From the NCBI GenBank assembly GCA_028876385.1, contig JAGWSF010000135.1:1-51493 (forward strand): a stretch of 51,493 nt of DNA, given 5' to 3'. Position 1 is the first letter of the stretch; the number at the start of each line of letters is the position of its first letter. The notes beneath the pieces were generated by a model. The model saw nothing but the letters and a program-made list of their open reading frames with translations. It was not told where the DNA came from and did not search any database. Both the position numbers and the translations under genes were made by a program. The DNA is from Acidobacteriota bacterium. Lineage in GTDB: Bacteria > Actinomycetota > Acidimicrobiia > Acidimicrobiales > Palsa-688. Positions 17,472 through 24,940 of this stretch are shown here, piece by piece.

Positions 17472-19268
17472 CTATCCCGCCGCGCACTCGCCTTCGCCGA
17501 CGTCGGCCACGTAGGGCCCCGTCTCGTCGAAGTCGATGTAGTACTCAGGATGGGCCTCAGGGTCGGGCCAGTCGTCGAGGTCCTTGAGATCGGCGGCCAC
17601 GATCTTGGCTCCCCCGACCCTCTCCAGCCACGCCGCGAAGGGCTCACCGGCGTCGCGCTCGTCGGCGAAGCGCCCCACCACCCGTACGGTGGCCTCGGCG
17701 GCCGCCTTGGCCGGCAAACGCAACGCCCGCTGGGCGAACTGGATCTCGGTGTCGCCGACGTGACCGCCGAGCAGCAACTGGTAGCCGGGAGCCGGGCGAC
17801 CGTGGGCCCGCCGCTCGGCTCCGTGGAAGCCGATGTCGGCGACGTGGTGTTGTCCGCAGCTGTTGGTGCAACCCGAAATGTTGATGCGCACCCCGCCGAC
17901 GTCGGCCAGGCCGGCGTCCTCCAGGGCCCGTCCGATGTCGTCGGCCAAGCCGCGGCTCTGGGTGACGGCCAGGTTGCAGGTGTCGGCACCGGGGCAGGAG
18001 ACCACGTCGCGGGCCAGTTCGGCTCCGGGCTCGGCCATGCCGATGTCGTCCAAGCGGCGGTAGAGATCGGCCAACTGCTCCGAGCGCAGGCCCCGGAAGG
18101 CCAGGTTCTGCCGGTTGGTCACCCGGACGTCGATGTCGAAATCCCTGACGATGGCGGCGAGGGCCCGGAACTGAGCGCTCGTGATGTCCCCGAGGCGGGC
18201 GTAGGCGATGGCGCTCACCGTCCCCTTGGCGGCTCCGACCACCACGTTGGTGGACTCCCAGCGGCTGTAGTTGGCCTCGGGCGAGTTGGCCTTGGGGCTC
18301 ACCTTCAGCGTTACGGGAACCCCCATGGGGGTGGGCTCCACGTTGGTGGCCACCCCGGCCGGCTCGTCACCGAGTTCCTCGACTATGGCGGGAATGCCAC
18401 CCGGCCAGCTCGAGCTGGCTAGGAGAAGAGTGCGTTCCCGAATGATTCGCCGGCGCAGTTCGTCGATGCCCAGTTCGTCGACGACCCACTTGAGCCGGGC
18501 CCGCAGCTTGTTGTATCGGTTACCGAAATGGTCGAAGGTCCGAAGGACGGCTTCGATGGTGGGGAGCAGCTCCTCCCTCGGCGTGAACTCCTCGAGCGCC
18601 TGAGCCGGGTGGGGGTTCGCGCCCAAGCCGCCGGCCACGAAGACCCGAAAGCCCGGCTCGGTAGTGCCGTCGGCGCGGGGTCGGGCCACGGCTACCACGC
18701 CGACGTCATTGAACATGGCCTGGCCACAGTCGGTGACACAACCCGAGAAGTTGATCTTGAACTTGCGGGGCAGTCGCTGAGCGTATGGGTGGTGCAGGAA
18801 GTAGCGGAAGGTGGCTTCCGCCCACGGGGAGATGTCCAGGACTTCGAACGGGCAGGCGCCGGCAAGGTGGCAGCCCATGACGTTGCGGACGGTGTCCCCG
18901 CACGCCTCCCGGGTGGTCAGTCCAACCTCGGCGAGGTCTCTCAGGAGGTCCGGTACCCGCTCCAGCTGCACGAAATGGAACTGCACGTTCTGGCGGGTCG
19001 TGAGGTGGCCCCAACCCCGGCTGTAGCGGTCGGAGATATCGGCCAACCGCTCGAGCTGCTCGGCTGTGACCGAGCCGTAGGGGAACTTCACCCTGACCAT
19101 CTGATTGTGTCCGCCCTGGCGCTGGCCGTAGATGCCATTGTTCAAGCGGAAGACCCGGAAAGCGTCCTCGTCCACCCGCCCGGCCAGGTGGTCGGCCAGG
19201 AGACGCTCGAACTTCTCGATGTCGGCGGCGATCTCGGGGTCGATGGTGGAGGGGGGGGAGGTCGTCAC
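17472..19268 (-). CDS. Ferredoxin-type siroheme nitrite/sulfite reductase, probably sulfite reductase
   Basis: About 598 residues from GTG 19268; the frame stays open upstream through a 12-bp tandem repeat that is not expected to be coding. Both halves of the duplicated fold are visible. The first half has 'RQNVQFHFVQ', 'GCHLAGACPFEVLD' and 'INFSGCVTDCGQ'. The second half has 'NRQNLAFRGL', 'CPGADTCNLAVTQSRGLADD' and 'ISGCTNSCGQHH', the C-x5-C and C-x3-C ligands for the 4Fe-4S cluster and siroheme. It reduces sulfite (or nitrite) to sulfide (or ammonia) with ferredoxin. The cysH neighbour favours sulfite. The start is uncertain because the ribosome-binding site is close to the GTG. Confidence 0.88.
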   Translation of the reverse strand: MTTSPPSTIDPEIAADIEKFERLLADHLAGRVDEDAFRVFRLNNGIYGQRQGGHNQMVRVKFPYGSVTAEQLERLADISDRYSRGWGHLTTRQNVQFHFVQLERVPDLLRDLAEVGLTTREACGDTVRNVMGCHLAGACPFEVLDISPWAEATFRYFLHHPYAQRLPRKFKINFSGCVTDCGQAMFNDVGVVAVARPRADGTTEPGFRVFVAGGLGANPHPAQALEEFTPREELLPTIEAVLRTFDHFGNRYNKLRARLKWVVDELGIDELRRRIIRERTLLLASSSWPGGIPAIVEELGDEPAGVATNVEPTPMGVPVTLKVSPKANSPEANYSRWESTNVVVGAAKGTVSAIAYARLGDITSAQFRALAAIVRDFDIDVRVTNRQNLAFRGLRSEQLADLYRRLDDIGMAEPGAELARDVVSCPGADTCNLAVTQSRGLADDIGRALEDAGLADVGGVRINISGCTNSCGQHHVADIGFHGAERRAHGRPAPGYQLLLGGHVGDTEIQFAQRALRLPAKAAAEATVRVVGRFADERDAGEPFAAWLERVGGAKIVAADLKDLDDWPDPEAHPEYYIDFDETGPYVADVGEGECAAG

Positions 19269-19437
19269 CCCTCCAGTAGACCAAATTCCGACTTGGATTA
19301 TCAACTTTTGCGGGAATTCGAATTGTGACGCTTTTCGGGGCCCCGTCCGCAGGTGCTGCCCCGGTCGATCGAGATGGGCGTAGGGCCGCCGGCGGCGGGC
19401 GAGAATGGTGGTGGTGGGGGGGTCGGCGGTGTCGGCG

Positions 19438-19497
19438 GGCCTGTTGGTGGGCCTGTTGGTGGGCCTGTTGATGGGCCTGTTCGTGGGCCTGTTGGTG
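19438..19497. repeat. 12-bp tandem repeat, five copies
   Basis: Unit 'GGGCCTGTTGGT' occurs five times (one copy with GAT, one with CGT at its end) just upstream of the siroheme reductase start. It lies in the 273-bp gap 19269-19541, which otherwise shows nothing recognisable. Confidence 0.85.
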
Positions 19498-19541
19498 GGA
19501 CGGGCCGGAAGGAGCACCCCATCAGGATGACGGCAACAGCC

Positions 19542-20480
19542 TCACACCGAGATATGACGGCGCTGAGAAGATCCTGAGAGAGCCCGCTCGATGTCTGAGG
19601 CCACCCGCTCGGGATGATGGATGACGTCCTGCCAGGTGAAGATCAGGATCGTCCATCCGTCGAGGGTCAGCCTTCGCTGGCGCCTGAGGTCGGCGGCGGC
19701 GTGTTCGGGGGAGTGGTGAGCCGAGTAGCCGTAGAGCTCGATGGCCACCATGGCCGCGGGGTAGGCATAGTCGATCCGGTAGCGGCCGTCGGGACCGGCA
19801 ACCACCTCTGGCCGCGGCTTCGGCAGGTTGTAGCGCTCGAAGACCCGAGCCATGGAACTCTCGAGCACGCTGGGCGCCGGTCCGGTCAGGCCGCGCTCGG
19901 CGAGATGGCGTCTCAGGCGGTCCGTCCCGGGTCGCCCCCGGTTGGCTGGGGAGGCAACTTCCCTGGACAGGTCGCCCACCCGTACCAGGCGCTGCGCCAG
20001 TGCCCGGTTGACCGCCCCGGTCAGAGTCGCCGGGGAGCCGGCGACGGCCAGGTCGAGGAGGGTGCGCGCCGTGGATGTGCACAAGACTCCGGCAAAGGTG
20101 GCCGTGGGCGTGGGGGAGTGCCGGCTGCGATGGACTTCAACCCCGTCGAGGGGCCGGAAGGTGCTGGCCGTGATGTGGACTGAGTCGGGCTCATGGTCCA
20201 ACAGTCCCTGCAGCCACGCGGCCGAATGGTGCGAGGCTACGGCTTCGTGGCCACGGCGGCGCAGGGCCTTGATCGCGCTGCGGACCCGGATCACGTGAGT
20301 CTCCTCGGTGCCTCCGAGCACGTAGACCCCGGGATGGTGGCGGACGAGGATGCCCTTCCGCACTAGAGAGGTCACCTGTCCGCCATGGGCTCCCAGGCCC
20401 AGGAGTTCGTTCCGTGTCACGACGGCGCCGCTGCGACGACCCAGGTCGATCACCTGACGGATGACTTCGTCTAGTTCCAT
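19542..20480 (-). CDS. AbiEi-type N-terminal domain fused to DUF559/Vsr-like domain
   Basis: 312 residues. The N-terminal ~90 residues match the AbiEi antitoxin-type winged helix ('GAVVTRNELLGLGAHGGQV', 'LVRKGILVRHHPGVYVL'). The middle has 'TSTARTLLDLAV', typical of this actinobacterial family. The C-terminal ~100 residues have a Vsr/DUF559 nuclease-like core: 'RYRIDYAYPAAMVAIELYGY', then 'RQRRLTLDGWTILIFTW'. No cognate AbiEii toxin is adjacent, so the common stand-alone form is present; it may act as a nuclease rather than an antitoxin. ATG 20480 is preceded by AT-rich 'TATATATGAAATACT', so transcription may be near-leaderless. Confidence 0.8.
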   Translation of the reverse strand: MELDEVIRQVIDLGRRSGAVVTRNELLGLGAHGGQVTSLVRKGILVRHHPGVYVLGGTEETHVIRVRSAIKALRRRGHEAVASHHSAAWLQGLLDHEPDSVHITASTFRPLDGVEVHRSRHSPTPTATFAGVLCTSTARTLLDLAVAGSPATLTGAVNRALAQRLVRVGDLSREVASPANRGRPGTDRLRRHLAERGLTGPAPSVLESSMARVFERYNLPKPRPEVVAGPDGRYRIDYAYPAAMVAIELYGYSAHHSPEHAAADLRRQRRLTLDGWTILIFTWQDVIHHPERVASDIERALSGSSQRRHISV

Positions 20481-20595
20481 AGTATTTCATATATATCAGC
20501 TTGACTTCAGCGTTCCAAGTGCTTCGGCGAGCCGAGGCCCTTGGCCCAAGATTCAGGTCCACGAGGCCCTCGGAGCCGTGGAGAAAAAACCGAGC

Positions 20596-20649
20596 GGAAA
20601 CGATGGTGACTCTGGAAACGATGGTGAGTCTGCGAACGATGGTGAGTCT
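20596..20649. repeat. 18-bp tandem repeat array A, three copies
   Basis: Unit 'GGAAACGATGGTGAGTCT' occurs three times, two with single-base changes. It lies in the 430-bp gene-free stretch 20481-20910. Confidence 0.85.
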
Positions 20650-20666
20650 GCGGTCTGTTTCCCGCC

Positions 20667-20774
20667 GCCAACTCGCTTTCGTTCGCCAACTCGCTTTCGT
20701 TCGCCAACTCGCTTTCGTTCGTCAACTCGCTTTCGTTCGCCAACTCGCTTTCGTTCGCCAACTCGCTTTCGTTC
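20667..20774. repeat. 18-bp tandem repeat array B, six copies
   Basis: Unit 'GCCAACTCGCTTTCGTTC' occurs six times head to tail, one copy with a C-to-T change. It has the same unit length as array A but a different sequence. A short CCGTCCAG-type repeat follows at about 20788-20840. No gene is supported in this spacer. Confidence 0.9.
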
Positions 20775-20910
20775 GTGGACTCGCAGCCGTCCATCCGTCC
20801 AGCCGTCCAGCCGTCCAGCCGTCAGCCATCCAGCCGTCAGGCCGGCTACCCGCCGCCCGGCCGTTGTGCCGTCGCCCGCCTGCGGCGGGTTCGGGAGCGC
20901 CTCGGAAGCT

Positions 20911-22251
20911 TTAGTGGCGGAGTAAGTCGGCTACCTGGAAGGCCAGGTCGAGCGACTGGCGCCCGTTGAGGCGGGGATCACAGGTGGTGGTGTAGCGCAG
21001 GTCGAGATCGTTCTCCAGGATCTCGTCGGTACCGCCGAGGCACTCGGTCACATGGTCGCCGGTCAGTTCGACGTGGACTCCGCCCGGCCACACGCCCTCG
21101 TCGCGGCAAACCGCGAAGAACTCTTGGATTTCGGCGAGGACGTGGTCGAAATGCCGGGTCTTGCGGCCCCCCGCGCCAACGAACGTGTTGCCGTGCATGG
21201 GGTCACAGGCCCACACCACCGGATGGCCGGAGTCGCGTACGGCCCGCAGGAGAGCGGGCAGCCTTGCCGCCACCTTCCCTGCTCCCATCCGCGTGATGAG
21301 AGTGAGGCGACCGGGGTCGCGACCGGGGTCGAGGCGGTCGCAGAGGGCCACGACGGCTTCGGGCTCGGCGCTGGGTCCGATCTTGGCGCCGATCGGGTTG
21401 GACACGCCGGACAGGAACTCGATGTGGGCGCCGTCGAGACGACGGGTTCGCTCGCCGACCCAGAGCAGATGTGCTGAGGTGTCGTACCAGTCGCCGGTGA
21501 GCGAGTCCCGACGGGTCATGGCTTCCTCGTAGCCGAGGATCAGCGCCTCGTGGCTGGTCCAGAAGTCGACCTGGTGCAGAGCGGCTCCGGCCAGGTCGAC
21601 GCCACAGGCCCGCATGAACCGCAGGGCCCGCTCGATCTCGGCGGCCAGCGCCTCGTAGTCACGACCACCGGGGCTGTCGGCGACGAACTGCTGGTTCCAC
21701 ACGTGCACCTGGGACAGGTCGGCGAAACCACCCTTGGTGAAAGCCCGCAGGAGGTTCAGGGTCGACGCCGACTGGTGGTACGCCGTGAGGAGGCGCCCCG
21801 GGTCGGGCACCCGGGCTTCGGGAGTGGGGGCGTCGTCATTGACCACGTGACCGCGAAACGACGGGAGCTCCACCCCGTCGACGATCTCGTAGGGCGAGCT
21901 GCGGGGCTTGGCGAACTGCCCGGCGATGCGTCCCAGCTTCACGACCGGCACGCCCGCCCCATAGGTGAGGACCACGGCCATCTGGAGGATCACCCGGAGC
22001 TTGTCCCGGATGCTGTCAGCGCTGAAGTCGTGGAAGGACTCGGCGCAGTCGCCGGCCTGGAGAAGGAAGGCCTCCCCGGCCGCCACTGAGCCCAGGGCCG
22101 AGCGCAGGCTGCGGGCCTCACCGGCGAACACGAGAGGGGGAAGGTTGGCGAGCGTCTTGAGTGACTGCTCGAGCAGGTTCAGGTCGGGCCAGTCCGGCTG
22201 CTGGTCGGCAGGGTGGTCCCTCCAGCTGTCCGGCGTCCACGCATCGCTCAC
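20911..22251 (-). CDS. Class II 3-deoxy-7-phosphoheptulonate (DAHP) synthase
   Basis: 446 residues from GTG 22251, a usual length for the class; the frame is open upstream over the nadD promoter region but this is not credible coding. Diagnostic motifs are 'LQAGDCAESF', 'KLGRIAGQFAKPRS', 'HLLWVGERTR', 'SNPIGAKIGP', 'VWACDPMHGNT' and a terminal 'CDPRLNGRQSLDLAFQVADL'. It condenses phosphoenolpyruvate and erythrose 4-phosphate, the first step of the shikimate pathway. It is divergent from nadD, sharing the 69-bp gap 22252-22320. Confidence 0.93.
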   Translation of the reverse strand: MSDAWTPDSWRDHPADQQPDWPDLNLLEQSLKTLANLPPLVFAGEARSLRSALGSVAAGEAFLLQAGDCAESFHDFSADSIRDKLRVILQMAVVLTYGAGVPVVKLGRIAGQFAKPRSSPYEIVDGVELPSFRGHVVNDDAPTPEARVPDPGRLLTAYHQSASTLNLLRAFTKGGFADLSQVHVWNQQFVADSPGGRDYEALAAEIERALRFMRACGVDLAGAALHQVDFWTSHEALILGYEEAMTRRDSLTGDWYDTSAHLLWVGERTRRLDGAHIEFLSGVSNPIGAKIGPSAEPEAVVALCDRLDPGRDPGRLTLITRMGAGKVAARLPALLRAVRDSGHPVVWACDPMHGNTFVGAGGRKTRHFDHVLAEIQEFFAVCRDEGVWPGGVHVELTGDHVTECLGGTDEILENDLDLRYTTTCDPRLNGRQSLDLAFQVADLLRH

Positions 22252-22320
22252 TCCACCAGCGTGGCCTAAACCGCTGGCTTTTTCCAAGCGATAATCCCAA
22301 GTCGTAACGTCTGACCTGCG

Positions 22321-22917
22321 ATGGTCGAGAAGATCGGGATATTCGGGGGGACTTTCGACCCAATTCACGTGGGCCACCTGGTGGCGGCGGTCAATGCCCG
22401 CCACGCCATGGGCCTCGACCGGGTCGTCATGATGGTGGCCAACGTCCCCTGGCAAAAGGCCGACACCCGCACAGTCAGCACCGCCGCCGACCGCCTGGCC
22501 CTGGTCGAGGCGGCCGTCGGTGGCGTGGAAGGGGTGGAGGCCGGATCCTTGGAGATCGATCGGGGCGGGGAGTCCTACACCGCCGACACGCTGGTCGAAA
22601 TGCACGAGCGGCACCCTGCCGCCGAGTTGTACCTGATCATCGGCTGGGACGTGGCGCCGGCCCTGACCACCTGGGAGCGCTACGAGGAGGTCCAGAAGCT
22701 GGCGACCCTCGTGGTGGTGAACCGGCCCGGTTCCCCGCCCCCCCGCCAGCTCACCGAGCGGGGTTGGCGGGTCGCCGAGGTGACGGTTCCCAACCTGGAG
22801 ATATCCAGCTCCGACCTACGGGCCCGCGCCGCGGACGGCCGCCCGCTCGACTATCTCATCCCGGCGGCAGGTGTCCGCTGCATCCGGGCTCGCAATATGT
22901 ACGCTGGGGGTGGATGA
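22321..22917 (+). CDS. nadD: Nicotinate-nucleotide adenylyltransferase
   Basis: 198 residues. It has the nucleotidyltransferase start 'IGIFGGTFDPIHVGHL' with the H-x-G-H motif, 'PWQK' for the NaMN site, and the C-terminal 'ISSSDLRARAADGRPLDYLI' (I-S-S/T-x-x-R). It makes deamido-NAD from NaMN and ATP. Its stop overlaps the next start (ATGA), and rsfS follows, the usual bacterial nadD-rsfS order with an inserted small gene. Confidence 0.95.
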   Translation: MVEKIGIFGGTFDPIHVGHLVAAVNARHAMGLDRVVMMVANVPWQKADTRTVSTAADRLALVEAAVGGVEGVEAGSLEIDRGGESYTADTLVEMHERHPAAELYLIIGWDVAPALTTWERYEEVQKLATLVVVNRPGSPPPRQLTERGWRVAEVTVPNLEISSSDLRARAADGRPLDYLIPAAGVRCIRARNMYAGGG

Positions 22918-23216
22918 AGACGGTCAACCGGATCACCGACGGGTCCGGTCCGGCGTCGCAGGCTGCCGGGCCCGGGGCGAGGGTCCGCCGTCTGCAGCGT
23001 CGGCGGCGCCTCGTCCGCGAGGAGATGGTGGCCGTACTGGTCCTACTGGCTCTTCTGGCTGTGACCGTCGCGGTTCTCGCCACTCAGTGGCTGTCCAACG
23101 GGCAGGCCGCCAACTCCGTCGGTGCGTCGGCCCCGGTGGCCGCAGCCCACTTCTTTGTCCCCCCTAATCCGAGCACGCCGTCAGCAGCACCTACGTCCCA
23201 TGGAGGAACCACATGA
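22914..23216 (+). CDS. Small single-pass membrane protein between nadD and rsfS
   Basis: 100 residues. ATG 22914 overlaps the nadD stop by four bases. A basic cytoplasmic N-terminus (residues ~20-40, Arg-rich) precedes one membrane helix ('MVAVLVLLALLAVTVAVLA') and a short Ser/Pro-rich outside tail. No family recognised. In other actinobacteria a LytR-type gene sometimes lies here; this protein is too short for that. Confidence 0.65.
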   Translation: MKTVNRITDGSGPASQAAGPGARVRRLQRRRRLVREEMVAVLVLLALLAVTVAVLATQWLSNGQAANSVGASAPVAAAHFFVPPNPSTPSAAPTSHGGTT

Positions 23217-23241
23217 CCGAACCGGCAGGCACGCCCCGGTG

Positions 23242-23640
23242 ATGAGCACACCGGAGCAGATCACCCTCGACCAGGTGAGGACCTGGTGCAGGATCGCCGC
23301 CGGGGCGTGCTGGGAGAAGGGGGGTGAGGACACCGTGATCCTGTCGGTCGGCGACACGCTGTCGATCGTCGATGCTTTCGTGATCACCGCCGGCACCAAC
23401 CCCCGACAGGTCCGCACCATGTCCGAAGAGGTGGAGGAGAAGGTCAAGCAGGCCGGTGGCCCTGCGCCGCGGCGCATCGAAGGTCTCGACGACGCCCGGT
23501 GGGTTCTCATGGACTACGGGGACTTCGTGGTACACATCCTGCTGGACGAGGCGCGGGACTTCTACCAGCTCGACCGCCTGTGGTCCGACGCTCAGCGATG
23601 GGATTGGGAACCGCCCGGGGCGAGGGCCGCGGGGGAGTAG
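23242..23640 (+). CDS. rsfS: Ribosome silencing factor
   Basis: 132 residues from ATG 23242. It has the RsfS core: 'DTVILSVGDTLSIVDAFVIT', 'GTNPRQVRTMSEEVEEKVKQ', 'GLDDARWVLMDYGDFVVHIL' and 'YQLDRLWSDA'. It binds ribosomal protein L14 and blocks subunit joining in starvation. It lies downstream of nadD and the small membrane gene, probably in one operon. Confidence 0.93.
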   Translation: MSTPEQITLDQVRTWCRIAAGACWEKGGEDTVILSVGDTLSIVDAFVITAGTNPRQVRTMSEEVEEKVKQAGGPAPRRIEGLDDARWVLMDYGDFVVHILLDEARDFYQLDRLWSDAQRWDWEPPGARAAGE

Positions 23641-23682
23641 CACCGGGTCAGGTCGCAGGGTCCGGGACGGCCCGGTGCAACA

Positions 23683-24159
23683 ATGCTCGGCGTGCACATC
23701 CCGGCCAAGGTCGACTACGGCATGCGGGCCCTTCTCGAGCTGGCCGGATCAGACGGCCCCGTGACCGGTGAGAGCCTGGCCCGGGCCCAGGGCCTTCCGG
23801 CAAAGTTCCTGGCGGCCATCCTCAACGACCTGCGGCGGGCCGGTCTGGTCCAGAGCCAGCGAGGGCTGGACGGGGGGTACCGACTGGGCCGCCCGGCGTC
23901 GGCCATCACCGCCGCCGACGTCATGCGGGCCCTTGACGGTCCGCTCGCCGAGGTGCGGGGTCAGCGCCCCGAGATGACCGCGTACGACGGTGCGGCGGCC
24001 CGTTTGCAGGATCTGTGGGTGGCGACCCGAGCCAGCCTGCGGTCGGTTCTGGAGCAGGTCACCCTCGAGGACATGGTCAAAGGTCAGCTCCCCGACCACA
24101 TAGCCCGTCTGGTCGATGACCCCGACTCGTGGAAGTCGAGGGGGCCGCTCGGCGCCTGA
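23683..24159 (+). CDS. Rrf2 family transcriptional regulator
   Basis: 158 residues from ATG 23683; GTG 23692 is an alternative. The winged helix is clear: 'KVDYGMRALLEL', 'LARAQGLPAKFLAAILNDL', 'VQSQRGLDGGYRLGRPASAI' and 'VMRALDGPLAEVRG'. The three-cysteine cluster that binds Fe-S in IscR/NsrR types is absent, so it is not an Fe-S sensor of the usual kind. The target is unknown. Confidence 0.85.
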   Translation: MLGVHIPAKVDYGMRALLELAGSDGPVTGESLARAQGLPAKFLAAILNDLRRAGLVQSQRGLDGGYRLGRPASAITAADVMRALDGPLAEVRGQRPEMTAYDGAAARLQDLWVATRASLRSVLEQVTLEDMVKGQLPDHIARLVDDPDSWKSRGPLGA

Positions 24160-24190
24160 CCCGTAGCCTCGCCCGCTCCCCCTCGGCCGT

Positions 24191-24264
24191 CGGCGCCCCC
24201 GGCGGGGCGGGCTCTCGGCGCCCCTGGCGGGGCGGGCTCTCGGCGCCCCTGGCGGGGCGGGCTC
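24191..24264. repeat. 25-bp tandem repeat, three copies
   Basis: Unit 'CGGCGCCCCTGGCGGGGCGG' plus GCTCT repeats three times, the first with one change, between the convergent Rrf2 and response-regulator genes. Its arms 'GCGCCCC' and 'GGGGCG' could pair, so each unit may form a hairpin. The last copy touches the response-regulator stop codon. Confidence 0.85.
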
Positions 24265-24940
24265 AGGGACGGGCCAGGCGGTAGCCGGCGCCGCGGATGG
24301 TCTGGATCAGCGGGTCGAGGCCGTCGAAGTTGATCTTGCGCCGGAGGTAGCCGACGTACACGTCGACGACGTTGCTCCCCGGGTCGAAGGAGAAGTCCCA
24401 AACGTGGCTGAGGATCATGGTCCGGCTGAGGACCTGGGTCGGGTTGCGCAGGAAGAGCTCGAGCAGCGCCCATTCACGAGGCGCTAGCTCGATACGCCGC
24501 CCGGCCCGCCACGCCAGCTTGGTGTGCAGATCGAGGCGCAGGTCGCCGTATTCCAGCTCGTGGCCGGCGGGCTGACCGGTACCGCGCACTGCGGCGCGGA
24601 CCCGGGCCAGAAGCTCCTCGAAGGAAAACGGCTTGGTGACGTAGTCATTGGCACCCATATCGAGACCTTTGACCTTGTCCTCCACCCGACCCCGTGCCGT
24701 GAGGATGATCACCGGTGTGGCCGGGTCGCGGCGCCGGATTGCCGAGAGCACCTCCTCCCCTGTGCCGTCAGGCAGGCTCAGGTCCAGAAGAACCACGTCG
24801 AAGCCGTCGTTGTCGAGGCTCAGATGGCTGAGAGCGGTGGCCACGTCCCCCGCGGCCACCGTCCCGTAGCCCTCGGCGGCCAGTCCTTTCGACAGGAAGG
24901 AGGAGATCCCGGGGTCATCCTCCACCAAGAGCACCCTCAT
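24263..24940 (-). CDS. OmpR/PhoB-family response regulator
   Basis: 225 residues from ATG 24940, which overlaps the kinase stop (ATGA). The receiver domain has the acidic pair in 'VEDDPG', phosphoacceptor D53 in 'VVLLDLSLPDG' and Lys in 'YVTKPFSF'. The C-terminal winged helix has 'LAPREWALLELFLRNPTQV', 'SRTMILSHVWD' and 'VDVYVGYLRRKI'. It is the DNA-binding output of the kinase encoded just upstream and is the last gene of the long minus-strand operon, so it likely regulates that operon. Confidence 0.93.
   Translation of the reverse strand: MRVLLVEDDPGISSFLSKGLAAEGYGTVAAGDVATALSHLSLDNDGFDVVLLDLSLPDGTGEEVLSAIRRRDPATPVIILTARGRVEDKVKGLDMGANDYVTKPFSFEELLARVRAAVRGTGQPAGHELEYGDLRLDLHTKLAWRAGRRIELAPREWALLELFLRNPTQVLSRTMILSHVWDFSFDPGSNVVDVYVGYLRRKINFDGLDPLIQTIRGAGYRLARP

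Noticed and set aside
17204..18422. 405-codon plus-strand frame across the sir-cysH spacer
   Set aside because: It is mostly antisense to the siroheme reductase and starts in repeat DNA.
20667..20774. CRISPR array
   Set aside because: The 18-bp units are directly contiguous with no unique spacers, and no cas genes are present.
20507..20794. Minus-strand frame encoding N-E-S-E-L-A repeats
   Set aside because: The frame is a by-product of the 18-bp tandem repeat; all frames through it are open, there is no ribosome-binding site, and the rest of the product is low-information sequence.
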